Assembly: GCA_937957685.1 (NCBI GenBank)
Contig: CALGAO010000070.1
Span: 1-32,662 of the forward strand
DNA from: an uncultured Paenibacillaceae bacterium
GTDB taxonomy: Bacteria > Bacillota > Bacilli > Paenibacillales > DA-C8
Direction: 5' to 3'
Length of the DNA: 32,662 nt
The position numbers and the translations under genes are program-made. The notes below the pieces were generated by a model. The model had not been told where the DNA came from, ran no database searches, and was given only the letters and a program-made list of their open reading frames with translations. Below, one piece after another: positions 22,399-30,148 of the stretch (the stretch's first letter is position 1; every line of letters begins with the position of its first letter).

Positions 22399-23862
22399 TC
22401 AGCCATTCAGGTATTTCTTCAGTCGTTCCGCCACGCGCTCCTTGCCCAGCAGGTGGATCGTCTTGTTCAGGTCCGGCCCGTGATTCTGCCCGGTGAGCAC
22501 GACGCGGATCGGCATGAACAGCTGCTTGCCCTTGTAGCCGGTCTCCTGCTGCACCGCCTTGATGAGCGCGCCGATGTGCTCGGCCGAGAAATCGTCCGCC
22601 TCCTCCACCTTCTTCAGGAAGGAAGCCGCCACCTCCCGCACATGCGGTTCGGCCGCAACTGCTTCCGCATCAGGCTCGAGCTGCACCTCCTCGCGGAAGA
22701 ACAGCTCCGTCAGGGCGACGATGTCGGACGCCGCGCGCAGTCGATCCTGATACAGGGCGACCAGCTCGCGCACGAACGTCATCTCCGCCTCATCGGGCTC
22801 GCCGGACACGCGACCTGCCCGCTGCAGATGCGGCAGCGCCAGTCCGACCACGCGCTCCGTATCCGCCTGCTTCATGTACGCATTGTTCATCCAGGCCAGC
22901 TTCTCCGTGTCGAAGACCGCCGGGCTCTTCGAGATCCGGTCGAGGCTGAACTCCTGCTCGAGCTCGGCCAGGCTGAAGATCTCGTTCTCGCCCTTCGGCG
23001 ACCAGCCGAGCAGCGCGATGAAGTTCACGACCGCCTCCGGCAGATAGCCGAGCTCCTTGTACTGCTCGACGAACTGGATGATCGACTCGTCGCGCTTGCT
23101 CATCTTCTTGCGGTCCTGGTTCAGGATGAGCGAGATATGAGCGAACTGCGGCGCTTCCCAACCGAAGGCCTGATAGAGCAGCAGCTGCCGCGGCGTATTG
23201 GACAGGTGCTCCTCGCCGCGGATCACGTGTGTGATGCGCATCGTATGATCGTCGATCACACAAGCGTAGTTATACATCGGGATGCCGTCGGCGCGAGCGA
23301 TGATAAAATCACCGATGCCGTTCGACTCGAATGCGACGTGCCCCCTCACCTGGTCTTCAAACTCGATCACCTGGTCCTTCGGCACGAGGAAGCGCACCGT
23401 CGGCCTCCGACCCTCCGCACGCAGCCTCTCCTTCTCCGCGGAGGTCAGATGGCGGCAGCGCCCGCTGTACATCGGCGTCTCGCCTCTCGCTTCCTGCTCC
23501 GCCCGCTCCCTGGCCAGCTCCTCTTCCGTACAGAAGCATTCATAGGCATGGCCCTGATCCAGCAGCTGCTTTATGTAAGTTTGATACAGATCGAGGCGCT
23601 CCGTCTGCCGGTACGGACCGTGATCCCCTCCGACGCCCAGGCCTTCGTCCCATTCGATGCCGAGCCAGCGCAGGCCCTCCATCTGCCTGGCCTCAGCAGT
23701 CTCGACATGCCGGGTCTGGTCGGTATCCTCGATGCGGAAGATGAAGGTGCCATTGTTCTTCCGCGCGAACAAATAGTTGAACAGCGCCGTTCTCGCACCG
23801 CCGATATGCAATTGGCCGGTTGGACTTGGCGCGTATCTGACGCGCACTTGATCGTTCGTCAA
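22399..23862 (-). CDS. gltX: Glutamyl-tRNA synthetase
   Basis: Class I synthetase charging tRNA-Glu, 487 residues. In Bacillales it is usually non-discriminating and also charges tRNA-Gln for GatCAB; that is inferred here. RYAPSPTGQLHIGGARTALF carries the HIGH-type motif (HIGG, 19-22), KMSKR is at 253-257, and a zinc-binding CxC...CxH set (C109, C111, C136, H138) is present. The start is TTG (23860-23862) behind GGAGGGGAAATCA. A strong palindrome precedes it in the 140-bp gap after ispF. No promoter is obvious, so it may be read through from ispDF. Confidence 0.97.
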   Translation of the reverse strand: MTNDQVRVRYAPSPTGQLHIGGARTALFNYLFARKNNGTFIFRIEDTDQTRHVETAEARQMEGLRWLGIEWDEGLGVGGDHGPYRQTERLDLYQTYIKQLLDQGHAYECFCTEEELARERAEQEARGETPMYSGRCRHLTSAEKERLRAEGRRPTVRFLVPKDQVIEFEDQVRGHVAFESNGIGDFIIARADGIPMYNYACVIDDHTMRITHVIRGEEHLSNTPRQLLLYQAFGWEAPQFAHISLILNQDRKKMSKRDESIIQFVEQYKELGYLPEAVVNFIALLGWSPKGENEIFSLAELEQEFSLDRISKSPAVFDTEKLAWMNNAYMKQADTERVVGLALPHLQRAGRVSGEPDEAEMTFVRELVALYQDRLRAASDIVALTELFFREEVQLEPDAEAVAAEPHVREVAASFLKKVEEADDFSAEHIGALIKAVQQETGYKGKQLFMPIRVVLTGQNHGPDLNKTIHLLGKERVAERLKKYLNG

Positions 23863-23885
23863 TGATTTCCCCTCCGAACTTGGAT

Positions 23886-23944
23886 AAGAAATACCCGGCT
23901 GACGTCCGTTCCGTCAGGACGTCGTCCACCGCCTGGCATTTCCT
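23886..23944. repeat. Palindromic repeat, copy C (upstream of gltX)
   Basis: 59 bp. On the minus strand AGGAAATGCC(A)GGC pairs with GCC(G)GGTATTTCTT, with two G-U pairs. It encloses a perfect GACGTCC/GGACGTC stem with a 9-nt loop. The ends match copies A and B (GAAATGCCAGGCGG against GAAATACTAGGCGG; GGTATTTCTT against AGTATTTCTT). It lies about 20 nt before the gltX ribosome site, so in mRNA it may act as a terminator or attenuator. Confidence 0.7.
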
Positions 23945-24002
23945 CTGTCTTGACTGAATGGACGCGAATCTGCAGATCCAGCAAGACCCCAAAATCTATC
24001 CA

Positions 24003-24494
24003 TCATGATAGCATATCCTTCTTGACCAGACAAACCACGGCCTGCGCAGCGATCCCCTCTCCCCGTCCGGTGAAGCCGAGCCTCTCCGTGGTCGTCGCCT
24101 TGACGTTGATCCGTTCCGGCACGCTGTCCAGCGTCAGCGCGATCTTCTCGCGCATGAGCGGGATATAGGGAGCCATCTTCGGCGCCTGGGCGATGATGGT
24201 CGCATCCAGGTTGCCGAGCGCATAATCGCGCTCCTTCGCCATCTCCCATACTCGACCGAGCAGCACCATGCTGTCCGCATCCTTGTATGCCTGATCCGTA
24301 TCCGGGAAATGCTTGCCGATATCCCCGAGGCCAAGCGCCCCCAATACGGCATCAGCGATCGCATGCAGCAGCACGTCGGCGTCCGAATGTCCGAGAAGCC
24401 CTCGCTCATAAGGAATATCGACGCCGCCTATGATGCAGCGCCGCCCTTCTGCGAACGCATGAACATCGAAGCCTTGCCCTATCCTGATCATCAT
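24003..24494 (-). CDS. ispF: 2-C-methyl-D-erythritol 2,4-cyclodiphosphate synthase
   Basis: MEP-pathway enzyme forming the cyclic diphosphate for isoprenoid precursors. The product has 163 residues. The zinc ligands D10 and H12 (GQGFDVHAF) and H44 (DADVLLHAIADA) are present, as is the GHSDAD loop. The C-terminal ATTTERLGFTGRGEGIAAQA is typical. The start ATG overlaps the ispD stop in ATGA, which signals translational coupling; a second ATG one codon later is equally possible. The enzyme acts as a trimer in the cytoplasm. Confidence 0.97.
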   Translation of the reverse strand: MMIRIGQGFDVHAFAEGRRCIIGGVDIPYERGLLGHSDADVLLHAIADAVLGALGLGDIGKHFPDTDQAYKDADSMVLLGRVWEMAKERDYALGNLDATIIAQAPKMAPYIPLMREKIALTLDSVPERINVKATTTERLGFTGRGEGIAAQAVVCLVKKDMLS

Positions 24495-25192
24495 GACCTC
24501 TCCCCTCTGTCTCGATTCTTAAGGCTATGCTCCGCCCAGTCCAGATCCTCCGGCGTCGTGATCTTGATATTCGCATAATCGCCATGCACGATCCGCACCG
24601 GGTGGCCAAGCCGTTCCACCAGCATCGCATCGTCCGTGCCGATGAATCCGTCCCGCTCCGCCTGCTCGTACGCGTCCAGCAGCAGGGACAGGCGGAAAGC
24701 CTGCGGTGTCTGAACCGCCCACAAGCTTCGCCGATCCGGCGTGGACTCCACGGTGCCGTCCGCCCGGGCGACCTTGATCGTATCCTTGACCGGCACAGCC
24801 AACACAGCCGCGCCGTCGGTCGCCGCAGCTGCGCAAGCAGCCGTGATCATCGCGTCCGTGACGAAGGGCCGAACCGCATCATGCACCAGCACGAGGTCTG
24901 CCTCTCCCCGCAAGGTCGCAAGCCCCCGCGCCACCGAATGCTGCCGCTCGCTGCCGCCGGCGACGATATGCCGCACCTTGCCGCAACCGAACTGATCCGC
25001 CATCTCTCTCACCTGCCGCTCATCGCCTGGCGGCACCACGACGGTGATCACGCCGATGTCCGGATGCGCCTGAAACTTCAGCAATGTATGAACCAGTATA
25101 GGTTTGCCGACCAGCGGCAAATATTGCTTGCTGACCGCCGTTCGCATGCGCGAGCCTTGCCCGGCAGCGACGATAACCGCCCCTGTCTTCAT
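24491..25192 (-). CDS. ispD: 2-C-methyl-D-erythritol 4-phosphate cytidylyltransferase
   Basis: MEP-pathway enzyme that couples CTP and MEP to CDP-ME. The product has 233 residues. The nucleotide-binding N-terminus is GAVIVAAGQGSRMRTAVSKQ, with the catalytic-type R15 and K22. VLVHDAVRPFV and PVKDTIKVA, then ALWAVQTPQAFR, are family blocks, and the end has HGDYANIKITTPEDL. The ATG at 25190-25192 lies behind GGGAGAATCACGGAG. It follows the yacL terminator, so it needs its own promoter; I see only a palindromic TGGTATACCA (extended -10-like) and no good -35. Confidence 0.97.
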   Translation of the reverse strand: MKTGAVIVAAGQGSRMRTAVSKQYLPLVGKPILVHTLLKFQAHPDIGVITVVVPPGDERQVREMADQFGCGKVRHIVAGGSERQHSVARGLATLRGEADLVLVHDAVRPFVTDAMITAACAAAATDGAAVLAVPVKDTIKVARADGTVESTPDRRSLWAVQTPQAFRLSLLLDAYEQAERDGFIGTDDAMLVERLGHPVRIVHGDYANIKITTPEDLDWAEHSLKNRDRGERS

Positions 25193-25217
25193 CTCCGTGA
25201 TTCTCCCTCATATCCCG

Positions 25218-25229
25218 ATGGTATACCAT
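25218..25229. promoter_or_regulatory. 12-bp palindrome upstream of ispD
   Basis: ATGGTATACCAT is a perfect palindrome 26 bp upstream of ispD. It could be part of an extended -10 (TGGTATACC) or an operator. The evidence is position only. Confidence 0.25.
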
Positions 25230-25275
25230 ACCCTGGCTGGGCCCGGTCTGCCCATGAACAGGCTGACAAGACCAT

Positions 25276-25333
25276 GAAAAGCTGCCCCAGCCTGGTCTGC
25301 CGATCATCCGCACGGAGGCTGCTGCAGCTTTTC
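25276..25333 (-). terminator. Terminator after yacL
   Basis: On the minus strand GAAAAGCTGC (25333-25324) pairs perfectly with GCAGCTTTTC (25285-25276). Inside is a CAGCCT/AGGCTG stem. The long loop makes it less typical, but the position 15 bp after the yacL stop supports a terminator. Confidence 0.7.
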
Positions 25334-25347
25334 TTATCATACCTGTT

Positions 25348-26430
25348 TTATAGCGCTTTTTCCAACAGTTTCGGTTTCGCGAAGATCATCCTGCCCGCGG
25401 ATGTCTGAAGGACACTCGTCACCAGCACCTCGATATTCGTGCCGATGTAATCGCGGCCGCCTTCCACGACGATCATCGTGCCGTCGTCCAGATAGGCGAC
25501 GCCTTGGCCGTATTCCTTGCCATCCTTGATTACCTGCACGACGATCTCTTCTCCCGGCAGCACGATCGGCTTGACAGCATTGGCCAGATCATTGATGTTC
25601 AGCACCGGCACCCCTTGCAGCTCACATACCTTGTTCAGATTGTAGTCGTTGGTGACGACCTTGCCCTGCAGCACCTTCGCGAGTCGGACCAGCTTGCTGT
25701 CCACCTCCGAGATCTCATCGAAGTCTCCCTCGTAGATGAGCACCTTCACATCGAGTTCCTTCTGGATCCTGTTCAGGATGTCCAGCCCGCGCCGCCCCCT
25801 GTTCCGCTTGAGCAGATCGGACGAATCGGCGATATGTTGAAGCTCCTCCAGCACAAATTCCGGAATCACCATCGTGCCGTCGAGAAAGCCGGTCTTGCAG
25901 ATATCCGCGATGCGGCCGTCGATGATGACGCTGGTGTCGAGAATCTTGTGTTCATTGTGCAGCTTCTGCTCCGGCCCCGGCGCCCCTGAGTGCCTGATCG
26001 ACTTTAAGAGATCGCCGATCTGATTCCATTTGAGCTGACCGATCCGATATCCGAAGAAACCAAGTGACGCAGCCGCGAGCAGCCACAGACCACCCTGAGC
26101 GGAATCTCCGAGCACGACGGCGCAGAGCACCGCGATCAATAAACCGACGAACAAGCCAATCAAACCGACAACGATACCGGATACGGACAGGTGGTTGATT
26201 CTTTCCTCGACCTCTCCCCACCATTGTCCTATTCGTCTGTGCGTCAATGAACCGATGACCCATGCCGCTACCATGCCTGTTCCTATGAACCACCATACCT
26301 CGCCTTTTAACGGATAACTGCCCCACAAGCGTTCCGCGAAACCAAACAAGCTGCCTTGAGAAACCTGGCTGAGCTGATACCCGACATATGCTCCTGCCAT
26401 GATCAGGATCAGCCTTACTCTGTTTGTCAT
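25348..26430 (-). CDS. yacL: Membrane-anchored PIN/TRAM domain protein (YacL)
   Basis: A 360-residue protein with about four membrane helices in residues 5-130 (for example 44-61 and 84-108). A PIN-like nuclease fold follows from about 163: ILDTSVIIDGRIADI with D165, then FVLEELQHIAD, then D244 and VTNDYNLNKV with D262. A C-terminal TRAM domain (about 290-350) gives likely RNA binding. It is conserved beside disA/ispD in Bacillales; its substrate is unknown. I start at MTNRVRLILIMAGAYVG (ATG 26428-26430) behind AGGAGGTGAAACA. The longer frame runs back through the leader. Confidence 0.9.
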   Translation of the reverse strand: MTNRVRLILIMAGAYVGYQLSQVSQGSLFGFAERLWGSYPLKGEVWWFIGTGMVAAWVIGSLTHRRIGQWWGEVEERINHLSVSGIVVGLIGLFVGLLIAVLCAVVLGDSAQGGLWLLAAASLGFFGYRIGQLKWNQIGDLLKSIRHSGAPGPEQKLHNEHKILDTSVIIDGRIADICKTGFLDGTMVIPEFVLEELQHIADSSDLLKRNRGRRGLDILNRIQKELDVKVLIYEGDFDEISEVDSKLVRLAKVLQGKVVTNDYNLNKVCELQGVPVLNINDLANAVKPIVLPGEEIVVQVIKDGKEYGQGVAYLDDGTMIVVEGGRDYIGTNIEVLVTSVLQTSAGRMIFAKPKLLEKAL

Positions 26431-26530
26431 TGTTTCACCTCCTGCCAATATTTCAGAAACAACCTCTTTACAATTATGAACAAAATGCCAGCATACTAAT
26501 CGGAGGGACGATATTTTCATCGGAATCGGG

Positions 26531-26583
26531 CCAAAAAGAAAAAGCACCTATTTCACCCGGATCAGGAGAAATAAATGCTTTTT
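26531..26583 (-). terminator. Terminator after pssA
   Basis: AAAAAGCA (26583-26576 on the minus strand) pairs with TGCTTTTT (26546-26539), with an inner ATTTC/GAAAT stem. The tail CTTTTTGG follows. The A-run and U-run on both sides make it potentially bidirectional. Confidence 0.8.
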
Positions 26584-26628
26584 ATTTCTGCATGCGAGCT
26601 GTGCGGCGCGGAGCCTACTCGCTATGGG

Positions 26629-27366
26629 CTATGAAACATCGGAATTGATCGTCTGCTCTTCGTGCCGGACATGTCGGCGGTGCTTTCTTATGCGGCTGAC
26701 GATTGCCGTGTTAACGTTTTTTTTTAGTCCCCAGAGAGCATACAGGACAAGCGGCACAAACACGAATCTGGTCATGCCGGGGATGAACGCCACTACCAAT
26801 ACCGCACTGATGATCACAATCGGGGTCAACCAGAGATATGCCCGCGGCAAGGTGATGCGCTTGAAGCTCGGATATTGGATATTGCTGACCATGAGGAAGG
26901 ACAACAACACGCAGGCGATCAGGAGGACTGCCGGATGGATATCCGGGACAAACAGCGCCAGCGTGCACAACACTCCCCCCGCAGCAGGTATCGGCAACCC
27001 GATAAAATAGCCTGGCGTAGCGGGTTTCACGTTGAATCTGGCCAATCTCAGAGCACCGCATACCGGGAACAGCACAGCGGCAATCCAGCCGGCAGCCCCG
27101 AACTCGCCCAAAGCCGTGACAAAAGCCACAAATGCGGGAGCTACGCCGAAGGAGATGACATCTGACAAGCTGTCCAGCTCCTTGCCGAATTCACTCTGGA
27201 CGTTGAGCGCCCGCGCGATTCGGCCATCAAGACCGTCTGCCAGCATCGCCAGGATTACCAGAAAGGAGGCCGTCAACGGCTCTCCGTGAAAAGCCATCAG
27301 GATTGCGATGATGCCAAGCGCCAGGTTCCCTACCGTGAACAGATTGGGGATTATTTTTATGATCAT
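26629..27366 (-). CDS. pssA: CDP-diacylglycerol-serine O-phosphatidyltransferase
   Basis: Membrane enzyme making phosphatidylserine, the precursor of phosphatidylethanolamine. The product has 245 residues. The CDP-alcohol phosphotransferase motif D44-x2-D47-G48-x2-A51-R52-x8-G61-x3-D65-x3-D69 is complete. There are about six to seven hydrophobic helices, and the end is basic (IRKHRRHVRHEEQ). The ATG at 27364-27366 (MIIKIIPNLFTVGNL) is 8 nt from GAGG; a GTG three codons earlier lies inside the ribosome site. It sits between disA and yacL, unlike in B. subtilis, with its own promoter and terminator. Confidence 0.95.
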   Translation of the reverse strand: MIIKIIPNLFTVGNLALGIIAILMAFHGEPLTASFLVILAMLADGLDGRIARALNVQSEFGKELDSLSDVISFGVAPAFVAFVTALGEFGAAGWIAAVLFPVCGALRLARFNVKPATPGYFIGLPIPAAGGVLCTLALFVPDIHPAVLLIACVLLSFLMVSNIQYPSFKRITLPRAYLWLTPIVIISAVLVVAFIPGMTRFVFVPLVLYALWGLKKNVNTAIVSRIRKHRRHVRHEEQTINSDVS

Positions 27367-27443
27367 CAGGCTCACCTCACGGTATACTATACCCCAACAT
27401 CTATCCAGAACCTTCGCGTTAACATTTGCAAAAGCATTATCTA

Positions 27444-27473
27444 ATTGTAGGTTATTCTAAATGTGTCTGTCAA
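27444..27473 (-). promoter_or_regulatory. SigmaA-type promoter of pssA, overlapping disA
   Basis: On the minus strand a perfect -35 TTGACA (27468-27473) lies within the last codons of disA, 18 bp from the -10 TACAAT (27444-27449). It would give pssA a leader of about 70 nt. Confidence 0.7.
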
Positions 27474-28536
27474 TGAACACTTGTTGCTGGATTCGCTTGA
27501 GTCCGTCCTTGATCGCTCTGGCCCTCACTTCTCCGATGCCGTCCACCTCATCCAGCTCCTCGATCGTCGCCATGAGAATATGCGGCAGATACCCGAAGCG
27601 CTCGATCAGGTTGCCGATGATCAGCGATGGCAGGCGCGGTATCTTGTGCAGGATGCGGAAGCCGCGCGGAGAGATCGGCTCATCCATCACCGTGCTGCTG
27701 CTTGGATAGCCGAGCAAACGAACGATATGGTGGCTGTCCAGCAATTCCTCCGAGCTCAGCCGGCGCAAGGCATGCATCGTTTCCTTCAGCTTCTCTTCGC
27801 CTGGCTCGCGGATGTAATCCTTCAGCAGCAGGACAAATTCCTGATCCAGGCCGGCCACCAGCTCCTCCATCTGCATGCTGACGAGCCGTCCTTCGTTGCC
27901 CAGCTCATTGATGTACCGTTTGATCTCCTGCTTGACGCGCAGCACCATCTCCAGCCGCTGGATGACATTCGTGACATCCTGCAAGGTAACAAGCTCCTCA
28001 ATCTCGGAAGCGGACAGATTCTTGAAGGCCTGGTCGAGCACCGCTTTATATTTCTCCAGCGTCTGGATCGCCTGGTTGGCCTTCGTCAGGATCACGCCGA
28101 TATCCTTAAGCGAATAACGAAGATTGCCCTGATAGAGCGTGATGACGTTCCTCCGCTGCGAGATGGATACGACCAGCCGCCCGGTCTGCTTCGCCACACG
28201 CTCGGCCGTCCGATGGCGGATGCCGGTCTCGGTGGATGGAATGGAGGAATCCGGTATGAGCTGAGTGTTCGCATACAGGATGCGCTTCAGATCCTCGCTC
28301 AGGATGATCGCTCCGTCCATCTTTGCCAATTCGTACAGATAGTTGGGACTGAAATCGCAGTTGATCGAGAACCCCCCGTCCACGATCTCCATCACTTCGG
28401 GGCTGTATCCGACGACGATGAGCGCCCCGGTCTTTGCGCGCAGTACGTTTTCCAATCCTTCGCGAAATGCAGTGCCTGGTGCAACCAGTTTGAGCAGTTC
28501 GCCCATCAGGTCGCGATCTTCTTCTTCTCTCACCAT
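27457..28536 (-). CDS. disA: Diadenylate cyclase, DNA integrity scanning protein DisA
   Basis: DisA makes c-di-AMP from two ATP, slowed by branched DNA, and scans DNA before sporulation. The product has 359 residues. The N-terminal DAC domain has the catalytic DGA (74-76, AKMDGAIILS) and RHR (107-109, TGIRHRTAERVAKQT). A helical linker region follows. The C-terminal HhH DNA-binding domain is IEELDEVDGIGEVRARAIKD. The ATG at 28534-28536 follows the radA stop with no gap (TAAATG), so the two genes are coupled. This matches the known functional link of RadA with DisA. Confidence 0.97.
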   Translation of the reverse strand: MVREEEDRDLMGELLKLVAPGTAFREGLENVLRAKTGALIVVGYSPEVMEIVDGGFSINCDFSPNYLYELAKMDGAIILSEDLKRILYANTQLIPDSSIPSTETGIRHRTAERVAKQTGRLVVSISQRRNVITLYQGNLRYSLKDIGVILTKANQAIQTLEKYKAVLDQAFKNLSASEIEELVTLQDVTNVIQRLEMVLRVKQEIKRYINELGNEGRLVSMQMEELVAGLDQEFVLLLKDYIREPGEEKLKETMHALRRLSSEELLDSHHIVRLLGYPSSSTVMDEPISPRGFRILHKIPRLPSLIIGNLIERFGYLPHILMATIEELDEVDGIGEVRARAIKDGLKRIQQQVFIDRHI

Positions 28537-29913
28537 TTACTCCCCCTCGCCTAATACGACAGCTAATGCCTCCTGAACCGTCTGAACTCCGATCACTTCA
28601 ATGCCCTTCGGGGGCTGCCAACCCTTGAGGCTCTTCTCCGGCACGATCACCCTCCGGAATCCGAGCTTCTCCGCTTCCCTGACGCGCTGTTCGACGCGCG
28701 AGACGGCGCGTACCTCTCCTGTCAGACCGACTTCCCCGAAGACAACATCTGCAGGACCGATCGGGATGTCGCGGAAACTGGACACGAGGCTGATCGCGAT
28801 CCCCAGATCAACCGCCGGCTCATCCAGCTTGAGCCCGCCTGCCACGTTGATATAGGCGTCCTGATTCTGAAGGAACAGGCCCAGCCTCTTCTCCAGCACA
28901 GCCATGATCAGCACGAGCCGATTATGATCGATCCCGGTCGCCGTACGGCGCGGGCTGGGAAAATTCGTCGTGGCCACCAGGGCCTGAAGTTCAACGAGCA
29001 CCGGCCTGGTCCCTTCCATGCTGGCGACGACGATCGAACCGGATACGCCCTTCGGTCTTTCGGAGAGGAAGATCTCGCTGGGGTTGCGCACTTCTTTCAG
29101 GCCGGATTCGCTCATCTCGAAGATCCCGATCTCGTTGGTCGAGCCGAAGCGGTTCTTCACGGCACGGAGCATCCTGTATGTATGATGGCGATCGCCTTCA
29201 AAATACAAGACACAATCGACCATATGCTCCAGCAGGCGGGGGCCCGCGATCGCCCCCTCCTTGGTGACATGACCGACCAGTATCGTAGCGATGCCATTCA
29301 CTTTAGCTATGCGCATAAAATGACTGGTGCACTCCCGAACTTGCGATACGCTGCCCGGAGCAGACTCCAGCTGCGGCAGGTAGACCGTCTGGATCGAATC
29401 GACGATGAGCAGATCCGGCGCAAGCTCATCGATCGACGCTTGCATCAGCTCGAGATCCGTTTCACACAGCACATACAGATTGGGCGATGAGATGCCCAAC
29501 CGGTCCGCTCTCAGCTTCGTTTGCCGGGCCGATTCCTCCCCGGAGATATACAGCACCTTCAGGCCTTGCTCAGCCAGGCTGTTCGAGGTCTGCAACAGCA
29601 GCGTGGACTTGCCGATGCCCGGGTCTCCGCCCACCAGGGTGAGCGAGCCTGGCACGATGCCGCTGCCGAGCACGCGATCCAGTTCCCCGATGTTCGTGCG
29701 GATGCGCGGATCCCGGCTGAGCTCCACCTCGACGATCGGTCGCGGCTTCTCCTGCGCGGCCAGCGGGGACCTGGCGATCTCCCGGCGCTTGCCCGTGGGC
29801 TGGGCGAACTCCGTCATCGTATTCCAGGCGTGGCAGCCGGGGCATTTGCCCATCCACTTCGGTGACTCATAGCCGCATTCGTTGCAGACAAATTTTGATT
29901 TTGATTTACTCAT
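28537..29913 (-). CDS. radA: DNA repair protein RadA (branch-migration helicase)
   Basis: RadA/Sms is a RecA-like ATPase in recombination intermediate processing; in B. subtilis it interacts with DisA. The product has 458 residues. The N-terminal zinc finger is C10, C13, C24, C27. Walker A is GGDPGIGKST (95-104), Walker B LLIVDS (168-173), and the RadA-specific KNRFG is at 253-257. A Lon-protease-like C-terminal domain runs from about 290. The ATG at 29911-29913 follows GGGAGAA. It is the first gene of radA-disA, downstream of the clpC terminator. Confidence 0.97.
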   Translation of the reverse strand: MSKSKSKFVCNECGYESPKWMGKCPGCHAWNTMTEFAQPTGKRREIARSPLAAQEKPRPIVEVELSRDPRIRTNIGELDRVLGSGIVPGSLTLVGGDPGIGKSTLLLQTSNSLAEQGLKVLYISGEESARQTKLRADRLGISSPNLYVLCETDLELMQASIDELAPDLLIVDSIQTVYLPQLESAPGSVSQVRECTSHFMRIAKVNGIATILVGHVTKEGAIAGPRLLEHMVDCVLYFEGDRHHTYRMLRAVKNRFGSTNEIGIFEMSESGLKEVRNPSEIFLSERPKGVSGSIVVASMEGTRPVLVELQALVATTNFPSPRRTATGIDHNRLVLIMAVLEKRLGLFLQNQDAYINVAGGLKLDEPAVDLGIAISLVSSFRDIPIGPADVVFGEVGLTGEVRAVSRVEQRVREAEKLGFRRVIVPEKSLKGWQPPKGIEVIGVQTVQEALAVVLGEGE

Positions 29914-29997
29914 GATCGTTAGTTCTCCCGCTTGATCTGGGGTTGTTAAGGAGGTTCGTGAAGCGCGATAAATGAACCGTTAACAAGTCTCTTTCAA

Positions 29998-30026
29998 AGT
30001 TTACCATGCGCGAAAGAAACTGAAAA
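29998..30026 (-). promoter_or_regulatory. Possible sigmaA promoter of radA-disA
   Basis: On the minus strand the -35 TTTTCA (30021-30026) lies 17 bp from the -10 TAAACT (29998-30003). It is just after the clpC terminator and about 85 bp before radA. The hexamers are only moderate matches, but position and spacing are right. Confidence 0.45.
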
Positions 30027-30043
30027 GGCTTTGTGCGATCCAA

Positions 30044-30072
30044 CAAAAAAGCGCCCCGCAATTGGGGCGCTT
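30044..30072 (-). terminator. Terminator after clpC
   Basis: AAGCGCCCC / GGGGCGCTT with a 6-nt loop (30049-30072). TTTTTTG follows on the minus strand. A textbook intrinsic terminator about 75 bp after the clpC stop. Confidence 0.95.
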
Positions 30073-30148
30073 CGCCATATTTCCGCATGGTTCGCCGGCG
30101 TCAGTCCGGCGGATGAATGTTGTCTTGCAGATGGACGGGTTTGTCGAA

